A DNA stretch of 64,000 bases from positions 124,001-188,000 of the forward strand of contig NZ_BMUA01000005.1 of NCBI RefSeq assembly GCF_014649955.1, given 5' to 3'. A program made the translations under genes and the position numbers. The notes beneath the pieces are model-generated. The model saw only the letters and a list, made by a program, of their open reading frames with translations, was not told the DNA's origin and searched no databases. Numbering within the stretch: position 1 is the stretch's first letter; the number at the start of each line of letters is the position of its first letter. The DNA is from Streptomyces violascens. Its GTDB lineage: Bacteria > Actinomycetota > Actinomycetes > Streptomycetales > Streptomycetaceae. Below, one piece after another: positions 17,266-26,184 of the stretch.

Positions 17266-17300
17266 TGACGTTCGATATTTCGTCATGCGTTCGAAATTCT
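17266..17300. promoter_or_regulatory. Sugar-regulon operator upstream of the dehydratase
   Basis: TGACG-N10-CGTCA (17266-17285) is a perfect inverted repeat. Its interior carries GTTCGATATTTCG (from 17270), resembling the GTTCG-N6-CGAAC site at 14836. A half-site GTTCGAAATTC follows at 17289. The distance to the TTG start is about 30 bp. Confidence 0.5.
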
Positions 17301-17429
17301 GGCGTGACGGTAATGACGTGCGGCCGAGGGTGTCAATGGGTCGGACAGGAACCGTTCCCAGGTGATCCAGGGGTGTTGACGTGGGGCGGGAGAGGCGGAA
17401 TGCTCCCCGGCGTCGAAATGCAGAACGTC

Positions 17430-17445
17430 GTCCGAAATCTCGAAC
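17430..17445. promoter_or_regulatory. Sugar-regulon operator upstream of the GH51 gene
   Basis: GTCCGAAATCTCGAAC matches 13 of 16 positions of the perfect palindrome at 14836-14851. It lies 28 bp before the arabinofuranosidase start, a typical repressor position. Confidence 0.5.
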
Positions 17446-17472
17446 CCCCAGCGAGAGTTGAGGAGCACCCGC

Positions 17473-20058
17473 ATGACACAACCCACCCCCGCCCCGGCCT
17501 CCGGACCCAGTCGCAGAGCGGTCGTGACCGCGCTCGGCGCCCTGCCGCTGGCGGGTGCGATCGGCCCCGCGCTCGCGGCTTCCCCCGCGCGGGCCGCCGC
17601 GTCGGCGCTGCCCGCTCCCGTCGCCCACTGGGCCTTCGACGAAGGAGCGGGCACGACCGCCGCCGACAGCTCCGGCCACGGCCGCACGCTCACCCTCGCC
17701 GACGGTGCGAAGTGGGGCGCCGCGAAGTCCGGCGTGGCCGCCCTCGACGTCTCGGCGGGCGGCAACGCATCGGCGTCCGGCCCCGTGGTGGACACGTCGC
17801 GGAGCTTCAGTGTCGCCGCGTGGGTGCGGCTCACCGGCACCACCGGGTACCAGACGTTCGTCTCGGTCGACGGGCTCGCGGTGAGCGGGTTCTATCTCCA
17901 ACTCAGGGACGACACAGGGGCGTTCGCGTTCACCCGGCTGCCGTCCGACTCGACCTCGGCCAACGGCGGGGCGGGCGTCGCCGGGGCGGCCTCCGCGCCC
18001 GTGACCGGCGTCTGGTACCACCTGCTCGGCGTCGACGACACGGCGGCCGGAGTCATACGGCTCTACGTCAACGGCGTCCTCGAAGGCGAGGTGCCCTACA
18101 CCGGGGGCTGGCGCGCCACCGGAGCGACCGCGGTCGGCCGGGGTCTGTTCGGCGGGGCCCGGGTCGACCAGGCCCGCGCCCTCATCGACGACGTCCAGGT
18201 CTTCGACATCGCGCTCACCGCGACCGACGCCGCCGCGCTCGCGGGCGTACCCGTCGACTCCACCCAGCCCCTCCTGACCGTCGACTCCACCCAGCCCGGA
18301 CCGCAGGTCAGCACCGAACTCGGCGGGATCTTCTTCGAGGACATCAACCACAGCGGCGAGGGCGGCCTGTACGCCGAGCTCGTCAACAACCGCAGCTTCA
18401 TGGCCGCGGCCACCCCCCTCCACTGGAGCGCCACCGGCACCGCGACCCTGGCCGTCGACACCGCGCAGCCACTCAACTCCGCCCTCACCCAGTCCCTGCG
18501 CGTGACCGCGAAGGCGGCGGGCGACGGCGTCGCCAACGAGGGCTATTGGGGCATCCCGGTCCGCCCGTCCACCGCGTATCGCGCCTCTCTCTATGCCAAG
18601 TCGGCCGATTCCACAGGGAAGTTGACCGTCGCCATCGTCGGCACGGACGGCAAGGTCCACGCCACCGGCGCCACCGGTCCCCTCACCGGATCCTGGCGCA
18701 AGTGCGAGCTCACCCTGCGCACCGCCGCCGACGCCCCCACCACCACGAACGCCCGCCTCGTCGTCACCACCTCCGTGCCCGGCACGCTGTGGCTGAGCCA
18801 AGTCTCCCTCTTCCCGCCCACCTACAAGGGCCGCAAGAACGGGCTGCGCATCGACCTGATGGAGAAACTCGCCGCCCTGGAACCGAAGTTCCTGCGCTTC
18901 CCCGGCGGCAACTACCTCGAAGGCAACGTCATCGCCGACCGCTTCGACTGGAAGAAGACGATCGGCCCCGTCGAGCAGCGCCCGGGCCACCACAACTCGG
19001 CCTGGGGCTACTGGTCCACGGACGGTCTCGGTCTGCCCGAGTACCTCCAGATGACCGAGGATCTCGGCTGCATGCCACTGCTGTGCGTGTACGCCGGGTA
19101 CTCGCTCCAGGGCGCCCACGTCACCGGAGACGCACTCAAGCCCTTCGTGCAGGGCGCCGTCGACCAGATCGAGTACATCACCGGCCCCACCACCTCCACC
19201 TGGGGCGCTCGGCGTGCCGCCGACGGCCACCCCAAGCCGTTCCCCCTCAAGTACGTCGAGATCGGCAACGAGGACTGGTTCGACAAGTCCGGTTCCTACG
19301 AGGAGCGTTACGCCGCGTTCCACGACGCGATCAAGGCCCGCTTCCCCGCACTGAAGCTGATCGCCACGACGCCGGTGGCATCGCGCCCGTACGACCTGAT
19401 CGACGAGCACTACTACCAGTCGCCGTCCGCCTTCCAGGCGGGCTCCCACAAGTACGACCGGCGCGACCGGAACAGTCCGAAGGTGTTCGTGGGGGAGTGG
19501 GCATCGCAGGAGGGCCGGCCCACCCCCGACCTCAACGCCGCGCTGGGCGACGCGTCCTGGATCGCCGGGATCATCCGCAACTCCGACCAGGTCCTGATGG
19601 AGTCGTACGCCCCGCTCTTCAGCCACGTACGCGACAACACCTGGGCCACCAACCTCATCGCCTACGACGCGCTGACCAGCTACAACTCGCCGAGCTACTA
19701 CGCACAGCAGCTCCTGCTCACACGGCGCGGCACCGTCGTCCTGCCCACCGCCGTGCGCGCCCTGCCCGGGATCAACGTCGTCACCACCCACGACCCGGGC
19801 GCCCGCCGCATCTACCTCGCGGTGGTCAACACGGGCGGCACGGCCCGCAAGACGACCGTCACCCTGCAAGGGGTCGCCCGCACCGACGCCTCGGCCGCCG
19901 TCACCGTGCTCGCGGGGGCGCATCTACAGGCGACCAACACGCTCACCGACCCGCTCGCGGTCGTCCCGCGCGGCCGCACCGTCGACGCAGTGGCACCCAC
20001 CTTCACCGCGACTTTCGCGCCGTACTCGGTCACGGTCCTGGAGGTGCACACCGCCTGA
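17473..20058 (+). CDS. Exported alpha-L-arabinofuranosidase (LamG + GH51)
   Basis: This 861-residue protein has a Tat signal (SRRAVVTALGALPL, ending ARAAAS). A LamG/concanavalin-like domain (about 45-260) has VAHWAFDEGAGTTAADSSGHG and the closing ALIDDVQVFDIALT. The GH51 catalytic part follows, with FLRFPGGNYLEG. The acid/base is Glu600 in EIGNED and the nucleophile Glu675 in VGEWAS; a C-terminal beta domain closes the protein. It releases L-arabinofuranose from arabinan, arabinoxylan or arabinogalactan outside the cell. ATG 17473 has GAGGAG 7 bp upstream. It is transcribed divergently from the dehydratase and shares its operator type. Confidence 0.93.
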   Translation: MTQPTPAPASGPSRRAVVTALGALPLAGAIGPALAASPARAAASALPAPVAHWAFDEGAGTTAADSSGHGRTLTLADGAKWGAAKSGVAALDVSAGGNASASGPVVDTSRSFSVAAWVRLTGTTGYQTFVSVDGLAVSGFYLQLRDDTGAFAFTRLPSDSTSANGGAGVAGAASAPVTGVWYHLLGVDDTAAGVIRLYVNGVLEGEVPYTGGWRATGATAVGRGLFGGARVDQARALIDDVQVFDIALTATDAAALAGVPVDSTQPLLTVDSTQPGPQVSTELGGIFFEDINHSGEGGLYAELVNNRSFMAAATPLHWSATGTATLAVDTAQPLNSALTQSLRVTAKAAGDGVANEGYWGIPVRPSTAYRASLYAKSADSTGKLTVAIVGTDGKVHATGATGPLTGSWRKCELTLRTAADAPTTTNARLVVTTSVPGTLWLSQVSLFPPTYKGRKNGLRIDLMEKLAALEPKFLRFPGGNYLEGNVIADRFDWKKTIGPVEQRPGHHNSAWGYWSTDGLGLPEYLQMTEDLGCMPLLCVYAGYSLQGAHVTGDALKPFVQGAVDQIEYITGPTTSTWGARRAADGHPKPFPLKYVEIGNEDWFDKSGSYEERYAAFHDAIKARFPALKLIATTPVASRPYDLIDEHYYQSPSAFQAGSHKYDRRDRNSPKVFVGEWASQEGRPTPDLNAALGDASWIAGIIRNSDQVLMESYAPLFSHVRDNTWATNLIAYDALTSYNSPSYYAQQLLLTRRGTVVLPTAVRALPGINVVTTHDPGARRIYLAVVNTGGTARKTTVTLQGVARTDASAAVTVLAGAHLQATNTLTDPLAVVPRGRTVDAVAPTFTATFAPYSVTVLEVHTA

Positions 20059-20167
20059 CGAGGGTACAAGTGGGCGGATCCTGGAGAGGTTTGAAGGGAA
20101 ATCATACGGATTTGGCGAGAATGGCGGTGTTGCCCGTGCGCCGCACGGTGCGCGAGCGTGCTGTGTC

Positions 20168-23100
20168 ATGGACCGTGACAACACCGCCACCCCCCTCTCC
20201 CTCTCCCGCCGTCAACTCCTCGCCGTCGCGGGCGCCGCCGGGGCCGCAACCGCCGTCGGCGCCGTGCCCGTCCCCGCCCTGGCCGCGCCGCGTACCGGAC
20301 TCTCGCTCTCCTTCACGGCCTCCACCAACGGCGCTGCGAGCCTCTCGCCCACGGGCGACCGTCTGATCGCCGAGGTCCAGGACGTCCTGTGGTCGCTGCC
20401 CCGCGCCGGCGGCAAGGCCGAGCCACTCACCCCGGCCGGACTGGAACCCACTCGGCCCGTGTACGCCCCCGACGGCGGGCTCGTCGCGTTCTGCGCCTAC
20501 AAGGGCGGCGGCTACCACATCTGGACCATGCGGCCCGACGGCACCGACGTGCGCCAGCGCACCGATGGACCCTGGGACGACCGCGGCCCCGCATGGTCGC
20601 CCGACGGGACCCGCATCGTCTTCGCCTCCGAACGCGGCGGCGACCCGGTGGCCGGAAGCCCGTACCGCATCCATCAACTCGACCTGCGGACCGGCGAGTT
20701 GACCAAACTGACCGGGCTTCCCGGGCAGGACGGCCCGCTCCAGGACGGCCCGTGGGAGGACTTCGATCCCACCTGGTCGCCCGACGGCAAGCGCATCCTG
20801 TTCGTCCGCGCCAAGGCGGTCACCACCCCGTTCGGGCTCGGCGTGGATGCCAGGACCGTCGCCGCCGTCCCCGCCCAGGGTGCGGGCGCGGTCACCGTCG
20901 AGCACGCCGAGACGGAGAACGCCCAGGTCATGACTCCGGTGCTGTCGCCCGACGGCCGCCGCCTCGCCTATCTGCGTACGACCCCAGCGCCCAACGCCTC
21001 CTGCACGCTCGTCGTCGACGGCAAGCCCGTCCCGGTGGCCGGGGACATCGCCCCGATGCCTCCGCGCTGGACTGCCGACGGCGAGCTGCTGCTCACCCTG
21101 GACGGCCGGTTCACCCTCGTACGGCCGGAGAACCCGGCGGAGCCCGAGGCCATTCCGTTCGCGGGCGAGCTGCCCGTCGACCGGCCGCGCTACCAGGTCA
21201 AGTCGTACGACCTCGGCGAGGAACGGGTGCGCCCGGTGCGCGGCATCCACCTGCCCGCGCTGTCCCCCGACGGCAAGCGCATCGCCTTCGCGGCCCTCAA
21301 CTCGCTCTGGATCACGGACACTTCCGGCTCCAAGCCGCCGGAGCGGCTGCGCCAGTCGCCCGCGACCCGCTACCTCCTCGGACCGGTCTGGGCGCGCGAC
21401 GGCCGCTCGCTCCTGTACGCCGACGACCGCGACGGGCTGCTCGGCGTCTACCGGCGGGATCTCGCCACGGGTGAGGAGAGCGCGCTCGCGACGGGCGGCC
21501 GGGTGCACCCGGCGCTCTCGCCCGACGGCAAACGCCTCGCCGCCATCGACATGTCCGGGCGGCTCGTCGTACGCGACCTCGCGAGCGGCGCCGAACGCGT
21601 CCTGGTGACCCCGCTCGGCGCGGGCGGGCTGCCCGGCCGGCCCACCTGGTCGCCCGACGGACGCTATGTCGCGCTGTGCGACCGCAACCGGCTCAACCTG
21701 CGGTTCCGCGAGGGCTACAACGTCATCCGGGTCGTCGACACCACCACGGGCGCCGACAAGCTGCACGCCGTGGCCCCGCACGTCTCCATCGCCGACCGCT
21801 ACGACTCGGGGCCCGTCTGGTCGCCCGACGGCCGCTGGATGGCGGTCGTCGTCGAATCCGCGCTGTGCCTGCTGCCCGTCGCTCCCGACGGCACCCCGCA
21901 GGGCCCGCCGCGGACCCTCACCACCGAACCCGCCGACCACGCCTCCTGGTCCGGCGACTCCAGGACGCTCCTCTACCTGTCCGGCGCGAAGCTGCGGCTC
22001 ATCGGCGTCGAGGGAGGCCCCGCCCGTACCGTGCGGGTCGCGCTCGACCAGCGCAGGCCCGCCCCCGCCGACACGGTGGTGCACGCCGGACGGCTCTGGG
22101 ACGGCACGGGCGACTCCGTGCGGGACGACGTCGACATCGTCGTACGTGCCGGACGCATCGCCTCCGTCGAACCCCACCGCAAGCGCGACGCCCAGCGGAC
22201 CGTCGACGCATCCGACCGCACGGTCCTCCCCGGTCTCTGGGACACCCACACCCACCCGTGGCAGAGCACCTACGGCGGCCGCCAGACCGTCGGCCAGCTC
22301 ACGTACGGGATCACCACCGCCGTGTCGCTCGGCGGGTTCGCCTACGAACAGGCCCGCATCCGCGAGGCCGTGGCCACCGGACAGCTGGCCGGGCCACGCC
22401 TGCTGACCACCGGGGAGCTGCTCGACGGATCCCGCGTCGCCTACAGCATGGGCCGCTCCCACCGCACCGAGGCCGGGCTGCGGCGCTCCCTGGAACGCGG
22501 CGCCGCGCTCGACTGGGACTTCGTCAAAACCTATGTGAGGGCGCCCAGTTGGATCATGCAGGAGGCCGCCCGGTTCGCCCACGAGAGGATCGGGGTGCGC
22601 TCGGGAAGCCATCTGGTGTCGCCGGGCGTGGAGGTCGGACAGGATCTGACGACCCATCTACTGGCGACGCAGCGTGCCGAGTTCGGCCACGCCACCTCCG
22701 CCACGGGCAAGGCCTACGAGGACGTCATCGAGATCTGCACGGCCCGCGGGATCAACTTCGCCCTCATCGTGACGCCGTTCACCTCCGCGCCGCTGATCGG
22801 CTCGGACCCCGCTCTCGCCGACGACCCGCGGGTCACCACCGTGATGCCGCCCTGGGACTCGGCGGCCGTGAAGCAGTCGGCGGGCACGGCACCGAGCCCG
22901 GCCCAACTCGCCACCCTGGGCAAGGAGACCGACGTCTACCGCCGGGTGCTCGAAGGGGGCGGTCTCGTGGCGCTCGGCACGGACCAGCCCCTCGTCCCCG
23001 TCGGGCTCTCTCTCCATCTGAGCCTGCGGGCCCTGCACTTGGGCGGCCTTTCACCGGCTGAGGCCTTGCGCACCGCGACCGTTCTGCCGGCCCGCCTTTT

Positions 23101-23356
23101 CGGGCTCGACAAGGATCTCGGCACGGTCGAGCGCGGCAAGCTCGCCGACCTCACGCTGGTCGACGGCGACCCGTTCACGGACTTCGACTCCCTGGTGCGC
23201 ACGACCGGCGTGCTCAGGGGAGGCGTGCCGTACACGACCACCGATCTGGTGTCCGCGTTCGAGCCGCACGAGCGGCATGCGGCGGCGAAGGCCGAGGACT
23301 GGCTGGAAGTGGGCCGACTGATGCGCCGCGACGGCTGCTGCGACGCGGGGTTCTAG
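20168..23356 (+). CDS. Exported beta-propeller/amidohydrolase fusion
   Basis: This 1062-residue protein has a Tat signal (SRRQLLAVAGAAG, then ALAAP). Residues about 45-640 carry many WSPDG, LSPDG and YAPDG repeats of the PD40/TolB-like propeller. From about 650 an amidohydrolase barrel follows. Its metal ligands are visible as His694-x-His696 (DTHTHPW), Lys787 in FVKTYV (probable carbamylated lysine), His815, His841 and Asp939 in GTDQP. It should hydrolyse an amide or cyclic amide outside the cell, perhaps a peptide-like compound. The ribosome site before the ATG at 20168 is weak. Substrate unknown; the propeller may select it. Confidence 0.85.
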   Translation: MDRDNTATPLSLSRRQLLAVAGAAGAATAVGAVPVPALAAPRTGLSLSFTASTNGAASLSPTGDRLIAEVQDVLWSLPRAGGKAEPLTPAGLEPTRPVYAPDGGLVAFCAYKGGGYHIWTMRPDGTDVRQRTDGPWDDRGPAWSPDGTRIVFASERGGDPVAGSPYRIHQLDLRTGELTKLTGLPGQDGPLQDGPWEDFDPTWSPDGKRILFVRAKAVTTPFGLGVDARTVAAVPAQGAGAVTVEHAETENAQVMTPVLSPDGRRLAYLRTTPAPNASCTLVVDGKPVPVAGDIAPMPPRWTADGELLLTLDGRFTLVRPENPAEPEAIPFAGELPVDRPRYQVKSYDLGEERVRPVRGIHLPALSPDGKRIAFAALNSLWITDTSGSKPPERLRQSPATRYLLGPVWARDGRSLLYADDRDGLLGVYRRDLATGEESALATGGRVHPALSPDGKRLAAIDMSGRLVVRDLASGAERVLVTPLGAGGLPGRPTWSPDGRYVALCDRNRLNLRFREGYNVIRVVDTTTGADKLHAVAPHVSIADRYDSGPVWSPDGRWMAVVVESALCLLPVAPDGTPQGPPRTLTTEPADHASWSGDSRTLLYLSGAKLRLIGVEGGPARTVRVALDQRRPAPADTVVHAGRLWDGTGDSVRDDVDIVVRAGRIASVEPHRKRDAQRTVDASDRTVLPGLWDTHTHPWQSTYGGRQTVGQLTYGITTAVSLGGFAYEQARIREAVATGQLAGPRLLTTGELLDGSRVAYSMGRSHRTEAGLRRSLERGAALDWDFVKTYVRAPSWIMQEAARFAHERIGVRSGSHLVSPGVEVGQDLTTHLLATQRAEFGHATSATGKAYEDVIEICTARGINFALIVTPFTSAPLIGSDPALADDPRVTTVMPPWDSAAVKQSAGTAPSPAQLATLGKETDVYRRVLEGGGLVALGTDQPLVPVGLSLHLSLRALHLGGLSPAEALRTATVLPARLFGLDKDLGTVERGKLADLTLVDGDPFTDFDSLVRTTGVLRGGVPYTTTDLVSAFEPHERHAAAKAEDWLEVGRLMRRDGCCDAGF

Positions 23357-23364
23357 ACCGTCGG

Positions 23365-23390
23365 GGCCGGGCCACCCCTGTGGTCCGGCC
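23365..23390. terminator. Hairpin between convergent genes
   Basis: GGCCGGGCCAC (23365-23375) pairs with GTGGTCCGGCC (23380-23390), with one G-T wobble and a CCCT loop. It lies between the amidohydrolase and the small barrel gene and could stop both transcripts. Confidence 0.7.
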
Positions 23391-23409
23391 TCGGGAAACC
23401 GGGCGGGGG

Positions 23410-23700
23410 TCAGCCGAGGGCGGCGAGGCCTTTCTCCAGGTCCTCGCCGTTCATGACGGGCGCGAAGGAAACCTTGGCGCCCATGTCCAGGAAGAACGGC
23501 TCGGCGATCTTCGGGATCTGGGACGGGTCGGCCAGGTCGAAGAAGATGAATGCCGTACGACAGCCTTCCTCGGCGGTGAAGTAGGCGGCCTCGGGATGCA
23601 GAGCCTCCAGCGCGGCCTGCATCGACTTCTGCATGGTTCCGTTGCGGATGATTTCGTTGGTCTTCTCGGTGTTCATGATGGCTTTCAGGAGTACGCGCAC
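23410..23700 (-). CDS. Small uncharacterised protein, possible dimeric alpha-beta barrel
   Basis: This protein of about 96 residues has a plausible beta-alpha-beta pattern: VRVLLKAIMNTEK, a helix through MQKSMQAALEAL, then AAYFTAEEGCRTAFIFFDL and AKVSFAPVMNGEDLEKGL. It resembles the small ferredoxin-like or DUF3303-type barrel proteins; I do not recognise a definite function. The GTG at 23700 is preferred because GAGGTGA lies about 5 bp before it; a GTG at 23709 is the alternative. It stands alone, convergent to the amidohydrolase and divergent from the OpuC-like genes. Confidence 0.7.
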   Translation of the reverse strand: MRVLLKAIMNTEKTNEIIRNGTMQKSMQAALEALHPEAAYFTAEEGCRTAFIFFDLADPSQIPKIAEPFFLDMGAKVSFAPVMNGEDLEKGLAALG

Positions 23701-23861
23701 GGCGCTCACCTCATCCCGACCGGGCGGGTGCCTCCGACGCACCGGTCACTCCCGGCCGTACTTACCTCAAGCGTCCCCCTTTTGCCCCGCCATCACAACG
23801 TTTGCCCCGAACAGCCCACCAGGACGCGCCACCGACCGGAGCCACGAGCTCCAATGAACGG

Positions 23862-24542
23862 GTGACCGCGCCTCCCCACGACTGCCTCGCGCGCAACGAA
23901 TGGATCTGCGGCGCCTATCTGTCGAGCCGTCGGCAGATCCTCTGGGATGCGGTGCTCCAGCACCTCCAGCTCACGGCCCTCTCGGTGCTCCTCGGCCTGG
24001 TCATCGCCGTGCCGCTGGCCGTCGCGGCCCGCCGCTGGCGCTGGGCCGCGGGTCCCGTACTCGGCGTCACGACGGTGCTGTACACCATCCCGTCCCTTGC
24101 CATGTTCTCGCTGCTGCTCCCGGTGTACGGGCTCTCGGCGTCCCTCGTCGTCGCGGGCCTGGTCCTGTACTCGCTGACGCTGCTCGTACGCAACATCCTG
24201 GCCGGGCTGCGCGCCGTCCCCGAGGACACCCGGCAGGCGGCCCGGGGCATGGGCTACGGGCCGGTACGGCTGCTCCTGGCCGTGGAACTCCCGCTCGCCG
24301 TGCCCGCCGCCATGGCCGGTCTGCGCATCGCCACCGTCTCCGCGGTGTCCCTGGTGACGGTCGGCGCCATCGTCGGCTACGGCGGCCTCGGCAACCTGAT
24401 CTACTCCGGGATGAACACCTACTTCAAGGCACAGGTGCTCACCGCCTCCGTGCTGTGTGTGGTGATCGCCGTCGCCGCCGACCTGGTGCTGCTCGGCATC
24501 CAGCGGCTCCTGACGCCCTGGACGAGGGCGGAGCCCGCATGA
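23862..24542 (+). CDS. Osmoprotectant ABC transporter permease (OpuCB/OpuCD-type)
   Basis: This 226-residue membrane protein has about five or six hydrophobic segments. The inner-membrane permease EAA loop is visible as AARGMGYGPVRLLLAVELPLA. The N-terminal CLARNEWICGAYLSSRRQ is typical of the OpuC/YehW group in Streptomyces. It imports glycine betaine, choline, carnitine or proline betaine in response to osmotic stress. The GTG at 23862 is chosen from the homologous N-terminus; the ribosome site is poor. Its stop overlaps the next permease start (ATGA). The matching ATPase is encoded on the other strand at 27360-28520. Confidence 0.9.
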   Translation: MTAPPHDCLARNEWICGAYLSSRRQILWDAVLQHLQLTALSVLLGLVIAVPLAVAARRWRWAAGPVLGVTTVLYTIPSLAMFSLLLPVYGLSASLVVAGLVLYSLTLLVRNILAGLRAVPEDTRQAARGMGYGPVRLLLAVELPLAVPAAMAGLRIATVSAVSLVTVGAIVGYGGLGNLIYSGMNTYFKAQVLTASVLCVVIAVAADLVLLGIQRLLTPWTRAEPA

Positions 24543-25213
24543 ACACGCTCTCCGACGCATGGTCGTGGCTCACCTCGGCCGCCCACTGGTCCGGCGAGAA
24601 CGGCATCTGGCACCGGCTCGGCGAACACCTCTGGCTCACCGCGCTGTGCCTCGTCCTCAGCTGCCTCATCGCGCTGCCCGTGGCGCTGGTGCTCGGCCAC
24701 CTCGGCAAGGGCGGGACGCTCGCCGTCAACATCTCGAACGTGGGCCGGGCCGTACCCACCTTCGCCATCCTCGTGCTGCTCCTGCTGACCCCGCTCGGCA
24801 AGTACGGCGAGGGACCGACGATCGTCGCGCTGATCCTCTTCGCCGTGCCGCCGCTGCTGACCAACGCCTACGTCGGCATGCGCGAGGTCGACCGCGACGT
24901 GGTGCGGGCGGCCAGGGGCATGGGCATGACCGGACGCCAGCTCCTGCTCCGCGTCGAGGTTCCGCTTGCCCTGCCACTGATCCTCACCGGTGTACGGATC
25001 GCCGCCGTCCAGCTCGTCGCGACGGCCACCCTCGCAGCTCTGGCGGGTGGCGGGGGGCTCGGCCGGATCATCACGGCCGGGTTCAACCTCGCCTCGACGC
25101 CCCAAGTCGTCGCGGGTGCCGTGCTCGTGGCGGTGTTCGCGCTGGTGGTGGAGGGGATCTTCGAGGCGGTCCAGCGGTTCGCGCCGCAGTGGGCGAGGGG
25201 CGGTTCCGGATGA
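24539..25213 (+). CDS. Osmoprotectant ABC transporter permease, second subunit
   Basis: This 224-residue membrane protein is homologous to its upstream neighbour. It has the EAA loop AARGMGMTGRQLLLRVEVPLA and about six hydrophobic segments, including ISNVGRAVPTFAILVLLLL. With the first permease it forms the heterodimeric channel of an OpuC/YehXYZW-type importer. It starts in an ATGA overlap with the first permease gene and ends in an ATGA overlap with the binding-protein gene, so the three genes are tightly coupled. Confidence 0.92.
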   Translation: MNTLSDAWSWLTSAAHWSGENGIWHRLGEHLWLTALCLVLSCLIALPVALVLGHLGKGGTLAVNISNVGRAVPTFAILVLLLLTPLGKYGEGPTIVALILFAVPPLLTNAYVGMREVDRDVVRAARGMGMTGRQLLLRVEVPLALPLILTGVRIAAVQLVATATLAALAGGGGLGRIITAGFNLASTPQVVAGAVLVAVFALVVEGIFEAVQRFAPQWARGGSG

Positions 25214-26163
25214 GGCCGCGGTTGCCGAACCCGCGCGTGTTGATGGCCGGTCTCGCCCTGACGGCGGTCGCCGCCTGCACCACCGGGCCGAGCCTGGAGA
25301 AGCAGGGCGCGGTCACGGCACCGCCCGGCGACAATAAACACCTGACGATCGGCACGGCCGGCTTCACCGAGAGCGACGTCCTCGCCCAGATGTACGCGCT
25401 GCTCCTCGGCAAGGCGGGCTACAGCACCAAGATCCTCTCGGTGACCAACCGGGAGATCTACGAACCTGCCCTGGAGAGCGGGCAGATCGACGTCGTCCCC
25501 GAATACGCGGCCACCTTCGCCGACTGGCTCAACGCCAAGGCCCACGGGGCCGACGCCAAGCCGGTCGGCTCACCGGACCTGGACCGGACGATGACGGCCC
25601 TGCGCGCCCTGGCCACCCCGCGCGGGCTCACCGTCCTCGACCCGGGCAAGGCGGTGGACCAGAACGCGTTCGCCGTCGCGGAGTCGTACGCACACGAGCA
25701 CCGGCTCAAGACGCTCAGCGACCTCGGTGCCTCGAAGCTTCCAGTACGGCTCGCGGCGGGTGACGAGTGCGTACAACGTCCGTACTGTGAACCGGGGTTG
25801 AAGAAGACGTACGGCATCAATGTCACCGCCGTCGACCCCAAGGGGGTCGGCACGACACAGGCCAAGCAGGCCGTCCAGAGTGGTCGGGACCAGATGGTCC
25901 TGACCACCACGACGGACGCCACGCTTGCCGCCTTCAGCCTGGTGCTGCTCGCCGACGACAAGCACCTGCAGAACGCGGACTACATCGTGCCGGTGGTCAA
26001 CCGCTCGCGCGCGGGCAGTACGGGGGTGACCGGCGCGCTGGGCAAGCTCAACACGGTGCTCACCACGGCCGACCTCGCGTCCCTGAACGAACAGGTCGAC
26101 AGCTGGCGGCGGCTGCCGGAGGACGTGGCGAGGAACTATCTCACGTCGAAGCGACTGATCTGA
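25210..26163 (+). CDS. Osmoprotectant-binding lipoprotein (OpuCC/OsmF type)
   Basis: This 317-residue protein has a short signal and a lipobox ending at AVAAC. The OpuAC-type binding fold shows LTIGTAGFTESDVLAQMYALLL, the PEYAATFADWL quaternary-amine pocket region, DECVQRPYC with a likely disulphide, and KLNTVLTTADLASLNEQVD. It captures betaine-like solutes outside the membrane and delivers them to the two permeases. It is the last gene of a three-gene coupled operon that lacks the ATPase. It converges on the lipase gene with only 21 bp between stops. Confidence 0.92.
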   Translation: MRPRLPNPRVLMAGLALTAVAACTTGPSLEKQGAVTAPPGDNKHLTIGTAGFTESDVLAQMYALLLGKAGYSTKILSVTNREIYEPALESGQIDVVPEYAATFADWLNAKAHGADAKPVGSPDLDRTMTALRALATPRGLTVLDPGKAVDQNAFAVAESYAHEHRLKTLSDLGASKLPVRLAAGDECVQRPYCEPGLKKTYGINVTAVDPKGVGTTQAKQAVQSGRDQMVLTTTTDATLAAFSLVLLADDKHLQNADYIVPVVNRSRAGSTGVTGALGKLNTVLTTADLASLNEQVDSWRRLPEDVARNYLTSKRLI

Positions 26164-26184
26164 TGTTTCGGTGGGCCAACTGAC

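Noticed and set aside
17239..19923. Long upstream extension of the dehydratase frame (to 19923)
   Set aside because: It runs antisense through the GH51 gene. The TTG at 17238 with an AGGAG site begins the conserved enolase-superfamily N-terminus.
20102..22657. 851-residue minus-strand frame opposite the amidohydrolase gene
   Set aside because: It has biased composition with no motifs, while the plus strand encodes a full signal peptide, propeller repeats and metal ligands.
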